Part shown: positions 45,692 through 58,616 of the stretch, piece after piece
How the letters are laid out: every line of letters begins with the position of its first letter
How positions within the stretch are numbered: position 1 is the stretch's first letter
Source: Pholiota molesta
Lineage: Eukaryota > Basidiomycota > Agaricomycetes > Agaricales > Strophariaceae
DNA length: 64,000 bases
Assembly (NCBI GenBank): GCA_014925825.1
Contig: JACGCK010000010.1
Location: 310,001 to 374,000 of the forward strand
Reading direction: 5' to 3'
Program-made: the position numbers and the translations under genes
The notes under the pieces: model-generated
Seen by the model: only the letters and a program-made list of their open reading frames with translations
What the model was told of the DNA's origin: nothing
Database searches by the model: none

Positions 45692-47588
45692 TCATACATA
45701 ACACTCTAATTAGCCATCTATAATCAACGTGTGTCCGATAAGCAATGTAGCATCCATTCATTCAGCCCATCAGCGCTATGAGTCCCACCAGCAGCTATGC
45801 AGAGGGCTTATATATGCTATCAGACCCAACAGACCGAATGGGATCAGCTTCGCTGCGGTTTGATGCGCCCGTAACGCAGTTTTCCGAAGACAATAGGCTG
45901 TGCGCCGTGAGACCCATCCGTTAGATAGATAAAATGTTCAAGTAGCTAGGTATGTACTTCTACTTACGAGGAGCACATATTATTATATCCTTTCAGCCGC
46001 AGGTCATTGTAAGATGATAAGGATGTGGACTCGAGGGCCTGGGGTAGACAGACGCGTGACGAAATTTGGACGCGTCTGGTCACGTGTGTGAGCACAGACT
46101 TGGAGTCGGTCGTCGTTGTTGTTGTTGAAACTTGACGAACTTACTCCCGACCACGACATCGACGCCTATATATCCTTTTATTTTTCGAATGAGCGCAGTT
46201 CATTCCTGTCTAACAGTGGCACTTCTTGAACACTAAGACAGATCTAAAGCTTGGGTTGACGCCGCAGGGCTTCAGCCTTTTGCCTCCATCGACTCGCTCT
46301 GTCCTGGCGGATTGCTGCCAACATCAATGAAGCTCTACACCTCTTTAACATCTATAGCTGATATTCTTATTAAAATTTTGGTGAAAGAACGAGTCATTAG
46401 TGAGTGATGAGGCCGTTCAGTAAGATTGTTTCCAGCTGACGTTTGAATTCAGAAACTCCTGCTCATATATGCGTAAAAGCGAGTGCTTGAAACCGTATTC
46501 GAAAGTCTCTTATATGATGATGAGATATGCGTATGCTTTAGCTCAGCTATAGTATACATTCAATATGTCAAATCTAAACGCATTCTACTTCTGACAGCGT
46601 TGGAGTCGAAGAAACTTCGTCTGGGTTACCTTTCTTCTGGCGATGGATTCGCGAATTGCCACATACCCCAGGCTATCCCGGCTGCTAAGAGTGGAAAGCT
46701 TGACTATCACTAAATCGCTTTTCAGGACGAAGACTGCGCGAGCCAATCATGGTTTCGAGGTATGCATTAATTTTTATGAACTGCCAAGTGATGCCCGGTT
46801 ATCTTCCTCTAGGAATTTCGCGCCCGGACTTCTTTCCATTAGATGGAGAGAAGGCGCTCGCTACCCTGTTGCACCGTGGCCGCATTGTACGGAAGGACTT
46901 GGAAAGTGTGCATATAAACTGAAACTTTCGTACCAACGGTCTTCTCCTTCTTGGTATGCAGTAACCTTAACTCTTGCCTTTGTGCCTGGAATCTGTTCTG
47001 ATCCTTACTATCTCCCAGGACTATTGCTGAAGATCTTGGCCGTCGTTCTACAACCACATACAATTTCAACGAGAGCCAGTATGTCTGTTATCTTGACCAT
47101 GAATCAAACCTACTCTCTTATTACAATGTACACTCTAGACTTCTTCAATATTGGATCGAGAATGCGTCGTGATTGTTATCTTGCCTCTCCTACACGATAC
47201 TGGTGTTCATGAAAGCTACTGCCAGTCATACCCCCATTATGACATGCAGCACGAGAATGCAGTAAGTACTTATAAAACAAGTCTAGTCTCATGACCGTTT
47301 TTCGCCAGGGGCTGACCTTCGCATAGGGCTGACTGTTTCTGTTAAACTCGAGACCAGCCGTCATCGTTGTGTCTCTTCAAGGCGACCTTGTAATCTTCCA
47401 GCCACCAGCTCAGGCTCGTGCAAAATGTATATGACTTATTAAATCCTGGTCTGCCCCTCCTGCTTTTACCTAGCACTTATTGTTTACTTGCTCGTCTGTC
47501 CCACAGACATTCTTCGTTCTTGTTTTCCAATCCTCGCTTTTTTTGAACAACGCTACCTCGCTCTGCTTCTTGCACCTGCTCTGCCGCT
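45692..47588. other. Long intergenic region with possible unresolved gene
   Basis: A tatatat box at about 46168 is followed by leader-like sequence. Frames at 46483-46713 and 46643-47212 (189 codons) could belong to a decayed or intron-rich gene. I found no family motif and no consistent splice model. The promoter of the kinase gene lies at the right end. Confidence 0.35.
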
Positions 47589-50500
47589 ATGCCTATCCTC
47601 TTCACCAAGCGTATAAGCTCTATCTTCACCAAGAATGTCCAGGAGGATGAAATGCCCGCAGAAATTTCTCCGGACAAGTCGAAGGCCTCGTTCAAGGACT
47701 TATTCGTCAGACGGAACAAAGCCAAAATTGAGGTAAGATATCACATTAAACATGTCATCACATTAATTAACCGTTGGGTTAGGATGACAAGAGCATATCA
47801 ACATCCTCACTGGTGGTGAACAATACGCCCACCTCGATGCCGTCCGGGCCCAACCTTATAGTCGTAAGCAGCCTGTTTGAATTGAATCGAACGCCTTCTA
47901 AGGTTATTATCTTCTTGCAATCTTTATCAGGACGCTGTAGTTGTTGAAGCACTGCAGAGTGTTTTCAATGCTCTTCATGACCCGTCCCTACTGGATGCCG
48001 GACGCCATCAGCGTTACGACTTGTATACAACTTACAAACCCCCGAAGCCCCAGAACCTGTCAGTAACAATCAGCATATAAATGACGTGCGCTGACTTCAT
48101 GTTAAACGCAGAATACTGGGCAGCATGAAGTGACACCTAATAGTCCTCGTTGCGGCCGCATCGCCATCGTTGGGACGAGCGACAGCACCATCATCCGCGA
48201 AATCTCCACCACCGAGAATTGCAATGATACTGAGCTCATTCGAATGTCCGATGCCATGCCATTTCCATCCAGTCCTGCTGCTGACATTGATGCATCCAGG
48301 CCCGCTGCGGGGAAGGATGTGGTCGATCTAATTCATTTTCCTACTCCTCACTGTGACCGCAGCGGCATCGAGGAAAGCCGCAATATTTCCATCGATATAT
48401 CAACCGACGAAATACATTCTGCTGGCCCCGTCCGAGCATCGACCCCTTTGCTTCGCATCTCTTGTTCTACTATCGACGCTGTTATGGATGTGGCCGGGGT
48501 GAACATGATCCCATTCCCATCGCGGGACTCTTCTTCGCCTTCGCCTGCCTTTTCAGGTGGTCCGAGGATCATGGACGCAACAGATATGAAGGTTCTGCGC
48601 TTTCTTGGCGAAGGCACCACTGGGAAGGTCTACTTCGTCAAGGACAATATCTCCAAGGCCAAAGTCGCTCTCAAGGTCATCACTAAAGAGGGCAAGAACG
48701 AGTACACCCTCAATACCATCGTTCAGGAGTTCGAGATCTCCGAGAAGCTCGCGGACTCGCCCTGGTTCATCAAGTTGTATGCTTCATGGCATGATCACGA
48801 TCATATGTATATTGCCATGGTTCGTATTCTTGTTGTTGTTTTGAGGGTGTAATTAATTGAAGACGTTTCTTAGACTTTGTACCCCACGGATTTGGATAGC
48901 GAGTTGATGAGGTTAGATAGGATTGAGCCCGACAGGGCCAGATTTTATATGGCTGAGATAGTGCGTTATCTTAACTTCTCGTATCTCGTACGAAGGCTAA
49001 CCACTCCTAGATCATCGCTCTCACCGAGCTTCACTCGCGAGGCATTATCCACCGTGACGTGAAGGCGCCCAACATCCTCATCGACCGCGAGGGCCATATC
49101 GTCCTCGCCGACTTCGGACTTTCGAAGGACTTCGGCCAGATTCCGACCATCGCAGAACGGGTGTATCAGCCGTACTGGCCTTATCTCCCACACGATAACC
49201 CGACGTGCGAGACGGAGCCGAGAGAGCCTGCAGAGCTGACATTTGTGGCATGGGACTATCGCGGCTCGGAGCTGGAGATGGCGCCTGAAATACATCTCAG
49301 GCAGCCGTACTCTTTTGGTGTGGATTTTTGGTCGGCTGCCGTTGTTCTTTATTGGATGTTGACGGGCAGGGTGTGTCCGTTCCATTTCGCTGTTATGCTA
49401 TGACTAATTTATTTCGATTTAAGCCGCCTTGGTACGAGCAGGAGGAGGAAGAGTCAGATGAGGAGAATGGATATGAGGTGGATTTGAAGCCTTTGGCGGC
49501 AAAGATCGCGGAAGACGAATTGCCTTGGTTGCCTTCAGACGATCATGTTGATGACGAAGCTAGAGACTTTTTAGAAAAGGTGCTTGCACTTCATGCATAT
49601 TCCTCCTCGTTTATTAACTATATCTGCTTCTGTTGCAGATGTTGACGAAAGATCCAAAAAAACGACTCTTGATATCCTACGAAATGCCCAATCATCCTTA
49701 TTTTGCTGGAGTGTGAGTGTCAGATTTTTTCTTCCTTTTCGAGCATGGCATTGACATCTAGTGCTATAAAGTAATTGGCCTCTTTTGGAATCTCGCAAAA
49801 TTCCAGCGCCCTGGATTCCGGAATACGAAGTTTGTCATGCATACGAACAAACCTCTCCCACATTCGTCCCTGGCCGACCATATTCAGAGGACGAAGAGGA
49901 CCCTTATCCTTCATTTACCTATCTATCCAAACAAGCCAGACGTCGTATCATCTACGAGGAATGCGACAGCAGCGACGAGTCAGATTCAGATTACGGCTCC
50001 GAAAGTCGTTTGACACAAATCGTAGATGGCACTGAAGACGACAGCCAGTATATTGACACAACGTTCGTCGAGACTCTCCTTAACAAGCAGCATACTCCCG
50101 CTAGGCATTCTGTGAGCGCCGACCTTACACTACTTGATGCTCCCATGAGCGAGCGGGATCCCTCTCCCTCTACTTCTCAGAATGATTCCATTCTCCGAGT
50201 TGGTTCTCTCGACGCAGATACTCCGGTTCAACAAATGCACGAACACTCAATCTCAGACTCCCGTAATACATCCGTTCTCCCGGTCAGATCGATCCAGGAA
50301 GACTCCACTCTGCAGGACAGTTGGGATCTTACTCTCGTCAGCCCTCCCCCTACGGCACCATATAGCCCTGGACCGAAACGTTGGTTACATGCTCACGATC
50401 TTCTTAGGATCTGCCCCAAGCAATCAGCGACTATCGCAAGCAGCACGACATCCTTCTCTTCTGTCGAAATGATCTATGTCACGCTGAAAGGCTCGCAAGA

Positions 50501-50708
50501 CTCCGCTCTCGATCGCATGAGCCTGGATGGGGGCTCGGCGTTCACCCATCTGGCGCAATGCGATACTACGGATTCTTGGCCATCTCCTGTTGGGCATCGC
50601 GCGACTCATGTCGTCAACGGCACAGGTCTGTTATTTAAGGTCAAGGCCTGGTGGATGTCCAAAGCATGGACGCCCAAGCCCAAGAGAAATCTTGGAAGGT
50701 CATGTTGA
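47589..50708 (+). CDS. AGC-type serine/threonine protein kinase
   Basis: Protein kinase of about 780 aa. The start ATG 47589 ([20 protein letters not shown]) is followed by about 260 residues of Ser/Thr/Pro-rich linker. The kinase domain has the Gly loop [19 protein letters not shown] with the ATP-binding Lys, [10 protein letters not shown] with the catalytic Asp, DFGLSKDFG, and an activation segment lengthened before MAPEI. Then [15 protein letters not shown]. An acidic insert ([16 protein letters not shown]) lies between PPWYE and [32 protein letters not shown] after the domain is the AGC C-lobe extension, as in S6K/PKC-type kinases. About eight short introns, one requiring the acceptor ataaag before TAATTGG. 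The long C-terminal tail is Ser/Asp-rich and ends [10 protein letters not shown]. Substrates unknown. Confidence 0.87.
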
Positions 50709-51681
50709 AAATTGGCTTCGACATCAGCCAACGAGCGGTTCAAGTGTCGCGCCGAAACCGTCGGAGGAAGGATAACACAAGAAACAAGTTATCAGCAAAC
50801 TTCAGTGCACTGTTCTTATAAAAGTTCGGAAAACACCCGTTTGCAAAAACGGAAGAAAAAACATCCCCACATGTACGCTTCCTTCCCCCAGTACCCACAT
50901 CAGTTTTTTAGTTTAGCTATTTTTATTCGTATTTTATTTGTTCGCTCTGTCGTTTGTACATCGTTCTTTGTTTATTTGATTTCGTTCATTCCCTCTCTTC
51001 CAACATAACCCCGCAATCTTTGGCTTGTTCTCATGAAGGTGAGTTCCCATTGTCTATGGTTAGTGCAACCGAGCAGTTTTGATCGATTTTCAGACTTCAA
51101 ATGTGGACTGCCCACGCTTTGAATACCATGTGGATTATCTACGGGTCTATTAGGGAATGAACAGACTTTTCCCACTGACCATTGATAGCTCGCTGAATAG
51201 AGTCTAAACGTTTAACTACCCTGCAAAACACCCAATTTGCTCTGCCTCCGGGATGATTGTCGGTTTTGACTACCCAATCTCAGAGATTTATTACTCACCT
51301 AATGACTTCACCTTAGTGTTCGAAGCAGACGTATAATTCTCCTTCTTACCTGTCGTATTGGGGACGCACTCTTTTGAAACGCATAGAGTATCTGTTGATG
51401 TCGAAATGACGTTGTTGGGCTATCTTCGGCAAACTGGGATATGTTGGAGTTCCTCTCGTGGGCAATATTTCGCTATCTTCGAAATTCACACCATCTTGGG
51501 ACTTCCATTTCCTTGGGTGTGTATATCTCCTGGATTCATCCTTCATATAGGCTGTGCTCCTACCGAACGTCTAATTCCCTCTAAGCTACGTTGACAGATT
51601 CAGATGCGGGATGAACACATAAAAGAGATGAAATCACCTCAAGTTTGATCTTTCCTCCTTCCCTTCAAAAGATACTCTTCA
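50709..51681. other. Intergenic region
   Basis: 3' flank of the kinase and promoter of the first P450. Pyrimidine- and T-rich sequence, no gene seen. Confidence 0.5.
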
Positions 51682-53834
51682 ATGGATGCTACCGACAAAA
51701 TCTTGCTCCTGGCGGCTCTGGTAGTTGCCCTAGTCGGGTATCTCAAAAGTCGAAGCAATCCTACTGTGCCTTATCCTCCAGGTCCCAAGAAACTACCAAT
51801 CCTTGGCAATTTGCTTAACATCCCAAAGAGTTTCGAATGGATAACGTACGCTGAATGGAGCAAGGAATATGGTGCGTCTGCAAAGTTACCAGCGCAAATT
51901 TATTTTCTCTAGCTGACAGATGTCCTGTAGATTCAGATATCCTGCACCTACGCGCTGCTGGAAATGATATCGTCATACTAAATTCCTTCAAAGTGGCCAG
52001 TGATCTTTTTGACAAGAAGTCGTCTATTTATTCGAGTCGGTGCGTACGCGACCATGCTTTGAACCGCGTGTTTATCTCACAATATTACAGTCCACAGTTC
52101 ACACTGCTTAGCGAACTGTAAGCGCCTTCTTTAATCCAATTGCTCGTTTCTTGTTTGCTTAAGTTGGAAAACTCACAAATTTAGCATGGGTTGGGGCTGG
52201 CTCATGTCGGCCATGGTCTATGGCAATCCATGGAAAGAGCGTCGACGTCTTTTCCAACAATACTTCCATCCCGGAAATGCGGCGTTGTACCAACCTGGGC
52301 AGATGGAATCTGTCCGCAAGGTGATGCATCGGATATTAGACGCCCCAGAAAAATTCTTAACTATCACGCGCAAGTGCGAATTAATTTTTTTCGTACGCTT
52401 CTTTTGCTAACAAGTCACTGCGGTACAGTGGTATCACTGAACTGGCGTTATCGCTAGCGTATGGAATCAAATTGGACGAGTTGAATGACCCCTACGTCAA
52501 TTTGGCACACGCGGCTGGCGATTCAATCACTCAGGCGGCTATTTCAGGCGCCTTTCTGGTTGACTTTATCCCCATGCTCAAGTATGTGCCAGAATACTTC
52601 CCCGGTGCTGGATGGAAGAAGAAAGTGAAGGCTTGGCGGAAAATACAGGAAGACTTTAGAGAACTTCCATTCCAAGCGACTCTCACAGATATGGTGCGGC
52701 ATCCTGACACACACTGCCATGAGAGTGCTACTGACCGGACCCAGGCCTCCGGTGTCGCACGGGCGTCCTTCACCTCAGTATCACTAGCAAGCCTAGATCC
52801 TGCGATAGACACGGCGCATCAGACAGAAGTGATCAAGGACACAGCAGGGATCGTTTTTGGAGGTGCGTTCATATCATACCACTACCTTCTTGGACGATCG
52901 GAGATTCATGGCGTGGCCTGGGTGTCCTTTATACAGCGGGCGCCGACACGACTCTCTCGGGAATACACACATTTTTCGCGGCGATGCTATGCTTTCCTGA
53001 TGTGCAGCTGAGAGCGCAACAGGAACTCGACCGGGTGCTGAAGGGCAGACTGCCTGAGTTCGAGGACGAGCAGGATTTGCCATACCTCGCGGCGCTCGTT
53101 AAGGAAGTATTGCGGTGGCAGCCTGCAACCCCGATTGGTCTGTACTAAGCATTCGCTACAAAAAGTTGCAATCAACCTTATGGATAATTCATTGATAACA
53201 GCGGTACCTCATTATGCCAGTGAAGACGATGTTTATGGAGGGTACCATATTCCGAAGGGCGCCTTGGTCATCGGAAATGCTTGGTATACCGTTATTGTTC
53301 TTGTCTGCACTGGAAAGTGGATCTGAAAAATTTCCTCTCGTTATTAGGGCGATGCTCCACGATGAGGACGATTATCCTGATCCATCAAGGTTTCGACCTG
53401 AGCGCTTCCTCAAGGACGGCAAGTTAGATCCCAGTGTTCGGGATCCTTCCCAAATTGCATTCGGTTTCGGCCGCAGGTGAGCTCTCTCTCCGCTGTTCTT
53501 GTCAATGGGAAGGAGCAGGCATTGGTTGACACATCCCGTCTGCAGAATATGTCCTGGGGGGCACATCGCAACGTCCGTAACTTGGTTGATGGCTGCGAGT
53601 ATTCTGTCGACGTTCAACATCGGAAAAGCTGTAGATGAGGATGGGTTAGCCGTTGAGCCTCATGTGGAATATAAAAGCGGGTTGATCTGGTGGGTTTTAT
53701 CATGATATCAGACTGTCGAGGACCTGATTCATGGACCGCTTGCTTTTAGTCATCCTCTCCCTTTCAAATGCACGATTAAACCGCGCTCAAAGGAAGCTGA
53801 GGCTTTGATTCTGTCGGCCGCAGAGTCCTATTAG
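51682..53834 (+). CDS. Cytochrome P450 monooxygenase 1
   Basis: Microsomal heme monooxygenase of about 500 aa, similar in motif style to basidiomycete P450s often annotated as O-methylsterigmatocystin oxidoreductase-like (CYP64 type). The start ATG 51682 gives a membrane anchor ILLLAALVVALVGYL, then the Pro-rich hinge YPPGPKKLPILGN. Helix C is WKERRRLFQQYF. The I-helix oxygen-binding motif is GAGADTTLS, the K-helix ExxR is KEVLRWQP, then RFRPERF, and the heme-binding loop is FGFGRRICPGG with the Cys ligand. The frame is intact across about ten short introns; the final exon HPLPFKCTIKPRSKEAEALI ends with TAG 53832-53834. The substrate is unknown; no partner biosynthetic enzymes are nearby apart from P450 2. 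Confidence 0.9.
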
Positions 53835-54092
53835 CTGAATGCAGTAGTAAACAAAACAAAAAAAGATCCTAGATGCAGGTCATCATGAGATTACAAACAG
53901 ATGATATATAGATGGATACATACCGCTTTGACTTGTATGGTGGGGTATGGCAGATGTTGGAGAGTACGCTGACCTGAATTGTTGCTAGGCATGCTAAAGG
54001 GAAATATCAAGGGAGAGAAAGAACACATTGCATTGCGCATAGATGTACAGCAAAATGAAAATGAAACAGAAGATAAGTTCTGCATAGAAGCT

Positions 54093-55256
54093 TTACCGTC
54101 CTTCGGGCCGAGGTTCTGAGAATCGAGAAAATCAGAGCGCATATTATGCCAAAAGAAAAAAGTGTACTCACGACTCCATTGCACGCTCAAGATAAGGTTA
54201 TCATAACCTCTTCCATGCACCTTGTCAATCGCCTTCTGAGCGTTTGCCTTGTCCTCAAAGCTGACAAACGCAAAGCCCTTGCCCGCGCCCGTCTCCCTGT
54301 CCCGGCCCACATACACACGCGCGACCCGTCCGAACACACCGAAGAGCTCCCGCAAATCGTTCTCTTGCGTGTCTTCGGAGATGTTGGTGACGCGCAGCGT
54401 TGGCAGATCGTCGCGGCTGCCCCCGGGGCCCCGCATGGACTCTCCAGCGCCGCGTGCACCTGCACCGCGCATGGAAGGGGGCACGTATTTGCCGCCGAGA
54501 GAGGCTGCGGGCGCCACTTCGGGGCCGGCGCCCAGGTCGTCGTCGGGCCCGGCGCCGGTGTCGGCGTTTTCGAGGCCACCGAGGGTGTCTTTGTAGGGAC
54601 ATTTGGCGGTGAAATGGTCGCCTTTGCACAGCCGACAGGTGACCTTTCCTGCGCCGGCAGCCTTGACGCGGCTTTTTATCGATTCTTCGGGGGCTTGTTC
54701 AGCTTCGGTTTGCTATAATGAAAATAAATCGGTTGGTTAGACTGCTACATCGGAAAGTGATTAGGATGACAACGCACTTTGTTTCCTGCAGATAACTTTA
54801 GAGTAACATTCTCTCCGACGGTGGTTGTAGCCCTGTCGGGGCCTGGCTTGTTTCCTTTCTCCTGTCCGAACTTTGCCCACTTCTGGCGCTCTGCGACGGA
54901 ATGGTCGACGACGGACTTCTGCAGCGTTCGTTTGATTCGGCGAGTGATCTAGTTTTGCACCTCAAGGTCAGTATAAATAATGATTGGCCACAGTTCAACT
55001 GAACCCACACCTTTACTTTCTTTCCCTCTTCATTCAATGTGTATTCAATGGTTGTACGCACGCCGTTCTCATCTACGAATTCCTCATTTTTAGGCAACTC
55101 TAGACGCAGATCAGATATAATGATTTGCAGATGATCAAGCAATTTTGAGCTCACCAAGCTCGTCCACGTCGTCTGCCCAGGATGTTTTAGGTATTCTGCG
55201 GTATACATAAGCCAATTTCCGTAGAATTGTATCATCGAAACGTACGATGAAGCCAT
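54093..55256 (-). CDS. TIF35: Translation initiation factor eIF3 subunit g
   Basis: RNA-binding subunit of the eIF3 complex, which loads mRNA on the 40S ribosome; it also acts in scanning and reinitiation. About 292 aa. The start ATG 55256-55254 plus a 49-nt intron gives MASSIPKTSWADDVDELELP, the conserved SWAD(E/D)V N-terminus that binds eIF3i in yeast. Then TTIEYTLNEEGKKVKITRRI, WAKFGQEKGNKPGPDRATTT, a zinc knuckle CRLCKGDHFTAKCPY and a Gly/Arg linker. The C-terminal RRM has RNP2 LRVTNI and RNP1 KGFAFVSF. The last exon supplies QPRPEGR and TAA 54095-54093. All domains are in the usual order and length. It lies between two P450 genes by chance of position. Confidence 0.95.
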
Positions 55257-56000
55257 GTGGTTGAGGTTTTCTCCAAGTTGTCTCAATTTTTGGGATAGAG
55301 GCTTACAAAGTAGAGCGCGAGAGAAGGGAAAAGGATTTGCTCCTGCTTGGCTACACCTTCCGTTGTCTGACTTTCAATTGCCCTTCACGCGTCCGCGTCA
55401 AGCTTGATGGCAAATTTGAATTTATGTCCTGCCACTGCCAGCTGCTTGCAAAGCTTATTCTCAGGCAACCTCTTGCAAAGATTGTTCTAAGATGAAGATC
55501 CACTCGAACTCCAATCAGATTTTCTTCGAAACGCACAAATATGGCTCGTCAGAAACGCCCACTCTGACCCCCCTATTGATTTTCCGTGTGCTAAATTGTA
55601 TATTTGAGGGCGCGGGCAATCTAGAGCTCCGAGCCTGGTCTCTGAATTGGAGGGAAAAGTGCGGATATTCAGTGCGCTTCCTGATTATCAGTCAACCCGT
55701 CAACCTTGCCTCAACCCACCGAATTCGCTAGTTTCAGTGCATTCAAAGACTGCAATGCTTCAAGTGCGTAATCCTTTGCCTACATATAGTACATAGAAGT
55801 CAGTACAGTGCTTATTTACCGGCGTTCATGCGTTCACATCCAATGCGCAGCCTTCAGATGCAGTTCAAGTTGTCGGATTCTAATGGCATGATGCCATACC
55901 CCGATTTACCTACTCTCAACTCTGTAAGGGCATCATGTCGGGTCCCAAGATATCGCTAGAATTGCAAATTCAAAAGCTATAAATTGTCTGCCTTGTGGAT
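55257..56000. other. Intergenic region
   Basis: Shared upstream region between eIF3g (-) and P450 2 (+). No gene seen. Possible reading frames are short and unsupported. Confidence 0.5.
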
Positions 56001-58247
56001 ATGCAAAGTTGGGGTGTTATGGCCTTTTCCTTTTCATCAGGTTTTCCGGTCTCTCCCCTAATGACACCAACGACATTTGCACTCTCAATTCTACTCATTC
56101 TTGGGAGCATGCTTCTCCGACGCTCACTAGGAAACAGAAACTTGCTACCTTTTCCTCCTGGACCTCCCGCGAGCATTATTCTGGGGAATTTCAAAGACCT
56201 TCCTTCATTTAAGTCTTGGGAGACGTACATGGAGTGGGGAAAGGTATACGGTATTCTCTATTTTCTTATTTTAAGCTAGTATCGTTTTCTAATTATTCTC
56301 CCCAACAAGGCGATATGATACATCTAACGGTGCTAGGCGATCATTATGTTATCCTGAACTCCTTGACCGACGCTCTGGCGCTCCTCGAAAAGCGTTCAAA
56401 TATATATTCTGATCGCCCTCGTTATCACACCTTAGAAATGTACGTTCTATTATTCCTTCACCTTGTCCGTGATTCTAAATTTCTTCCCAACACAACGACA
56501 GTGCTGAATTTCACGTCACTACCGGATTTCTCCCATACAATGCGCCAGCATGGCGGAAGCATCGAGCACTTTTTCAAAAGCTTATGATAAGGCCCAACGG
56601 GCTCCATGCTTGGCGACCGATCCATGAAAAGAAAGTCAATGACTTGCTTTGCCATCTCATAGCCACTCCGGAAGCGTTTATGGACCATCTTCGAACGTCA
56701 GTATGCCCTTTTCACCCCTCACCTAAATGACTTCATGGTTTGAATAATTTGTTTAGGTCAGCGGCTGCTATTATCATGGCGGGAATGTACGGTCATGATA
56801 TTGCACCGAGGAACGATCGCTTTGTAGCTATTGCAGAGGAGACCATGTCAAAGTGCCTTCGATGTATACTTATGCCTGCTTCCTTGGTCGTGAACGCTTT
56901 CCCATTATTGCGCTTCCTACCCTCATGGTTTCCTGGAGCTAGCTTCAAACGAAAGGCGCTTGAGGGAAGATATCACATGCGACAGATGATCAACCTCCCT
57001 GTAGACATGGTTGAAAAGCAAATGGTATTTGTTCATCGATTTATTTCCAACACAAACTCATTTTTTCACTGCTTGCAAATTGAAGGCAGCAGGAACAGCA
57101 CCCACGTCGACGCTGGTGGACCTTCTGGAAAATCTTGAATCCCCAGCGGATTATCCCCATATCAAATCATTAGCCGCCTCTGCGTATGGAGGTACGTCAG
57201 TTGTATCATAAAGTCCATTGCCTTCTATTTACAAGTTTCTTCGAAATAGGAGGAGCCGACACAGTAAGCCTCATTAATTCTTATTTGCGGTAATCTATCC
57301 GACTCATTGCCACCCATGTAGACAGCAGCCGCTCTTTTGTCATTTGTCTATCTGATGGTGCGGTATCCGGATGTACAACTCAAGGCGCAGCAACAAATTG
57401 CGGAATGTGTTGGCACTCAGCATCTTCCCAACTTTCACGACAGGAAATACTTGCCTTATATCGACGCTTTGCTCCTAGAGGTCTTGCGTATTCATCCTAT
57501 TACGCCCATGGGACTATCACATAGACTGACCGAGGAGGACACATACATGGGGTATCGTCTACCTAAAGGCAAGCTTCGGGATTAGCGTTGAGTATCAACA
57601 TATGCTTATATCGCTTACTAGGAACTGTAGTTACACCTAACATATGGTATGAGCTCCATTACCATACTTTGAAAACCTTGATTGGAACTGAAAGCTGTTG
57701 AACAGGGCTATCAATCGTGATCCAAGGGTTTTTGATAACCCAGAGCTATTTAATCCCGAACGTTTCTTGAACAAGGATGGTATGTTCAATACAACAGAGG
57801 TATATGTCTTCGGTTTTGGCAAGCGGTATATATCTGTTTTTCCTATTTATGGCAATTATCCATCACTTACGCCGCAGCCATTTCAAGGATATGTCCCGGA
57901 AGAGCATTTGCCTCCGAAATGGTGTGTCAAATTCATCCATATATTAGACTTTAATTTAATCATTTTTCGACGATAGCTATGGCTATCAATCATTCGCATA
58001 CTGGCCACACTAAACATTCGTCCAAAAAAGAATGCTTCAGAGGATAAAAGTCTACCTGAAGTCAACTATAGTGACGGTGCTATAAGGTGGGTTCTTCCTT
58101 ACAGAAAATTGCAACTCATCTTATAATCGAGCTCATTATGATTACTCGTCGTTTTTTAGCCGTCCTTTACCTTTTGAGTGCTCAATAACGGCAAGATCAG
58201 GTATTGCCAAACAATTGATCGTGGAGGGAGTTTCGAACAATGGTTGA
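56001..58247 (+). CDS. Cytochrome P450 monooxygenase 2
   Basis: Second P450 of the same broad type as P450 1, but clearly diverged. The start ATG 56001 is the first in frame (56022 and 56061 are alternatives); the anchor helix is FALSILLILGSMLL and the hinge FPPGPPASIILGN. Spliced sequence then gives AWRKHRALFQKLM (helix C), GGGADTTAAAL (I helix), LLEVLRIHPITP (ExxR), FNPERF, and the heme loop FGFGKRICPGRAFASEM. About ten introns; one after PKG uses a GC donor (gcaagc) and restores the frame to TVVTPNIWAINRDP. The last exon ends VEGVSNNG with TGA 58245-58247. The enzyme looks intact. Substrate unknown. Confidence 0.86.
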
Positions 58248-58616
58248 GCAGATAATGTACTGCATAATTCGAAGTCTAAACTCCATGAGATACAAATTCA
58301 GAGGTCTAGAGTTTCGACTCCGTCTCTGAATATCAAACATAGACACATGTACTTGTTGCAGCAGACTTGATAATCTTGATTTCAGAGTTGAATTGAATTG
58401 ATACTTTGTGGCAGCTCCGCCATATTGGACTGACACGCTGACATTACTTAGGCCAAGTAGTGACGCGGCCCCGCGGGCGCTTAAACAGGTTCAACGATCA
58501 AATCGATATCCGAAATAGCAGCGTTCGGACCAGTCAACGACAGTTATATATAGGAATTAAACAGAAGCACAAAAAGGCAAATGTTTCTTTCGATGTTCGG
58601 CTTGCGGTTTCTGTAT
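58248..58616. other. Spacer between convergent P450 2 and mutarotase genes
   Basis: 3' flanks of the two convergent genes; no feature seen. Confidence 0.5.

Noticed and set aside
46643..47212. 189-codon plus-strand frame
   Set aside because: No motif and no promoter or splice model that fits; could be a decayed gene but not supportable.
51682..58247. Functional link between eIF3g and the two P450s
   Set aside because: eIF3g is a housekeeping gene on the opposite strand; the arrangement is best seen as chance.
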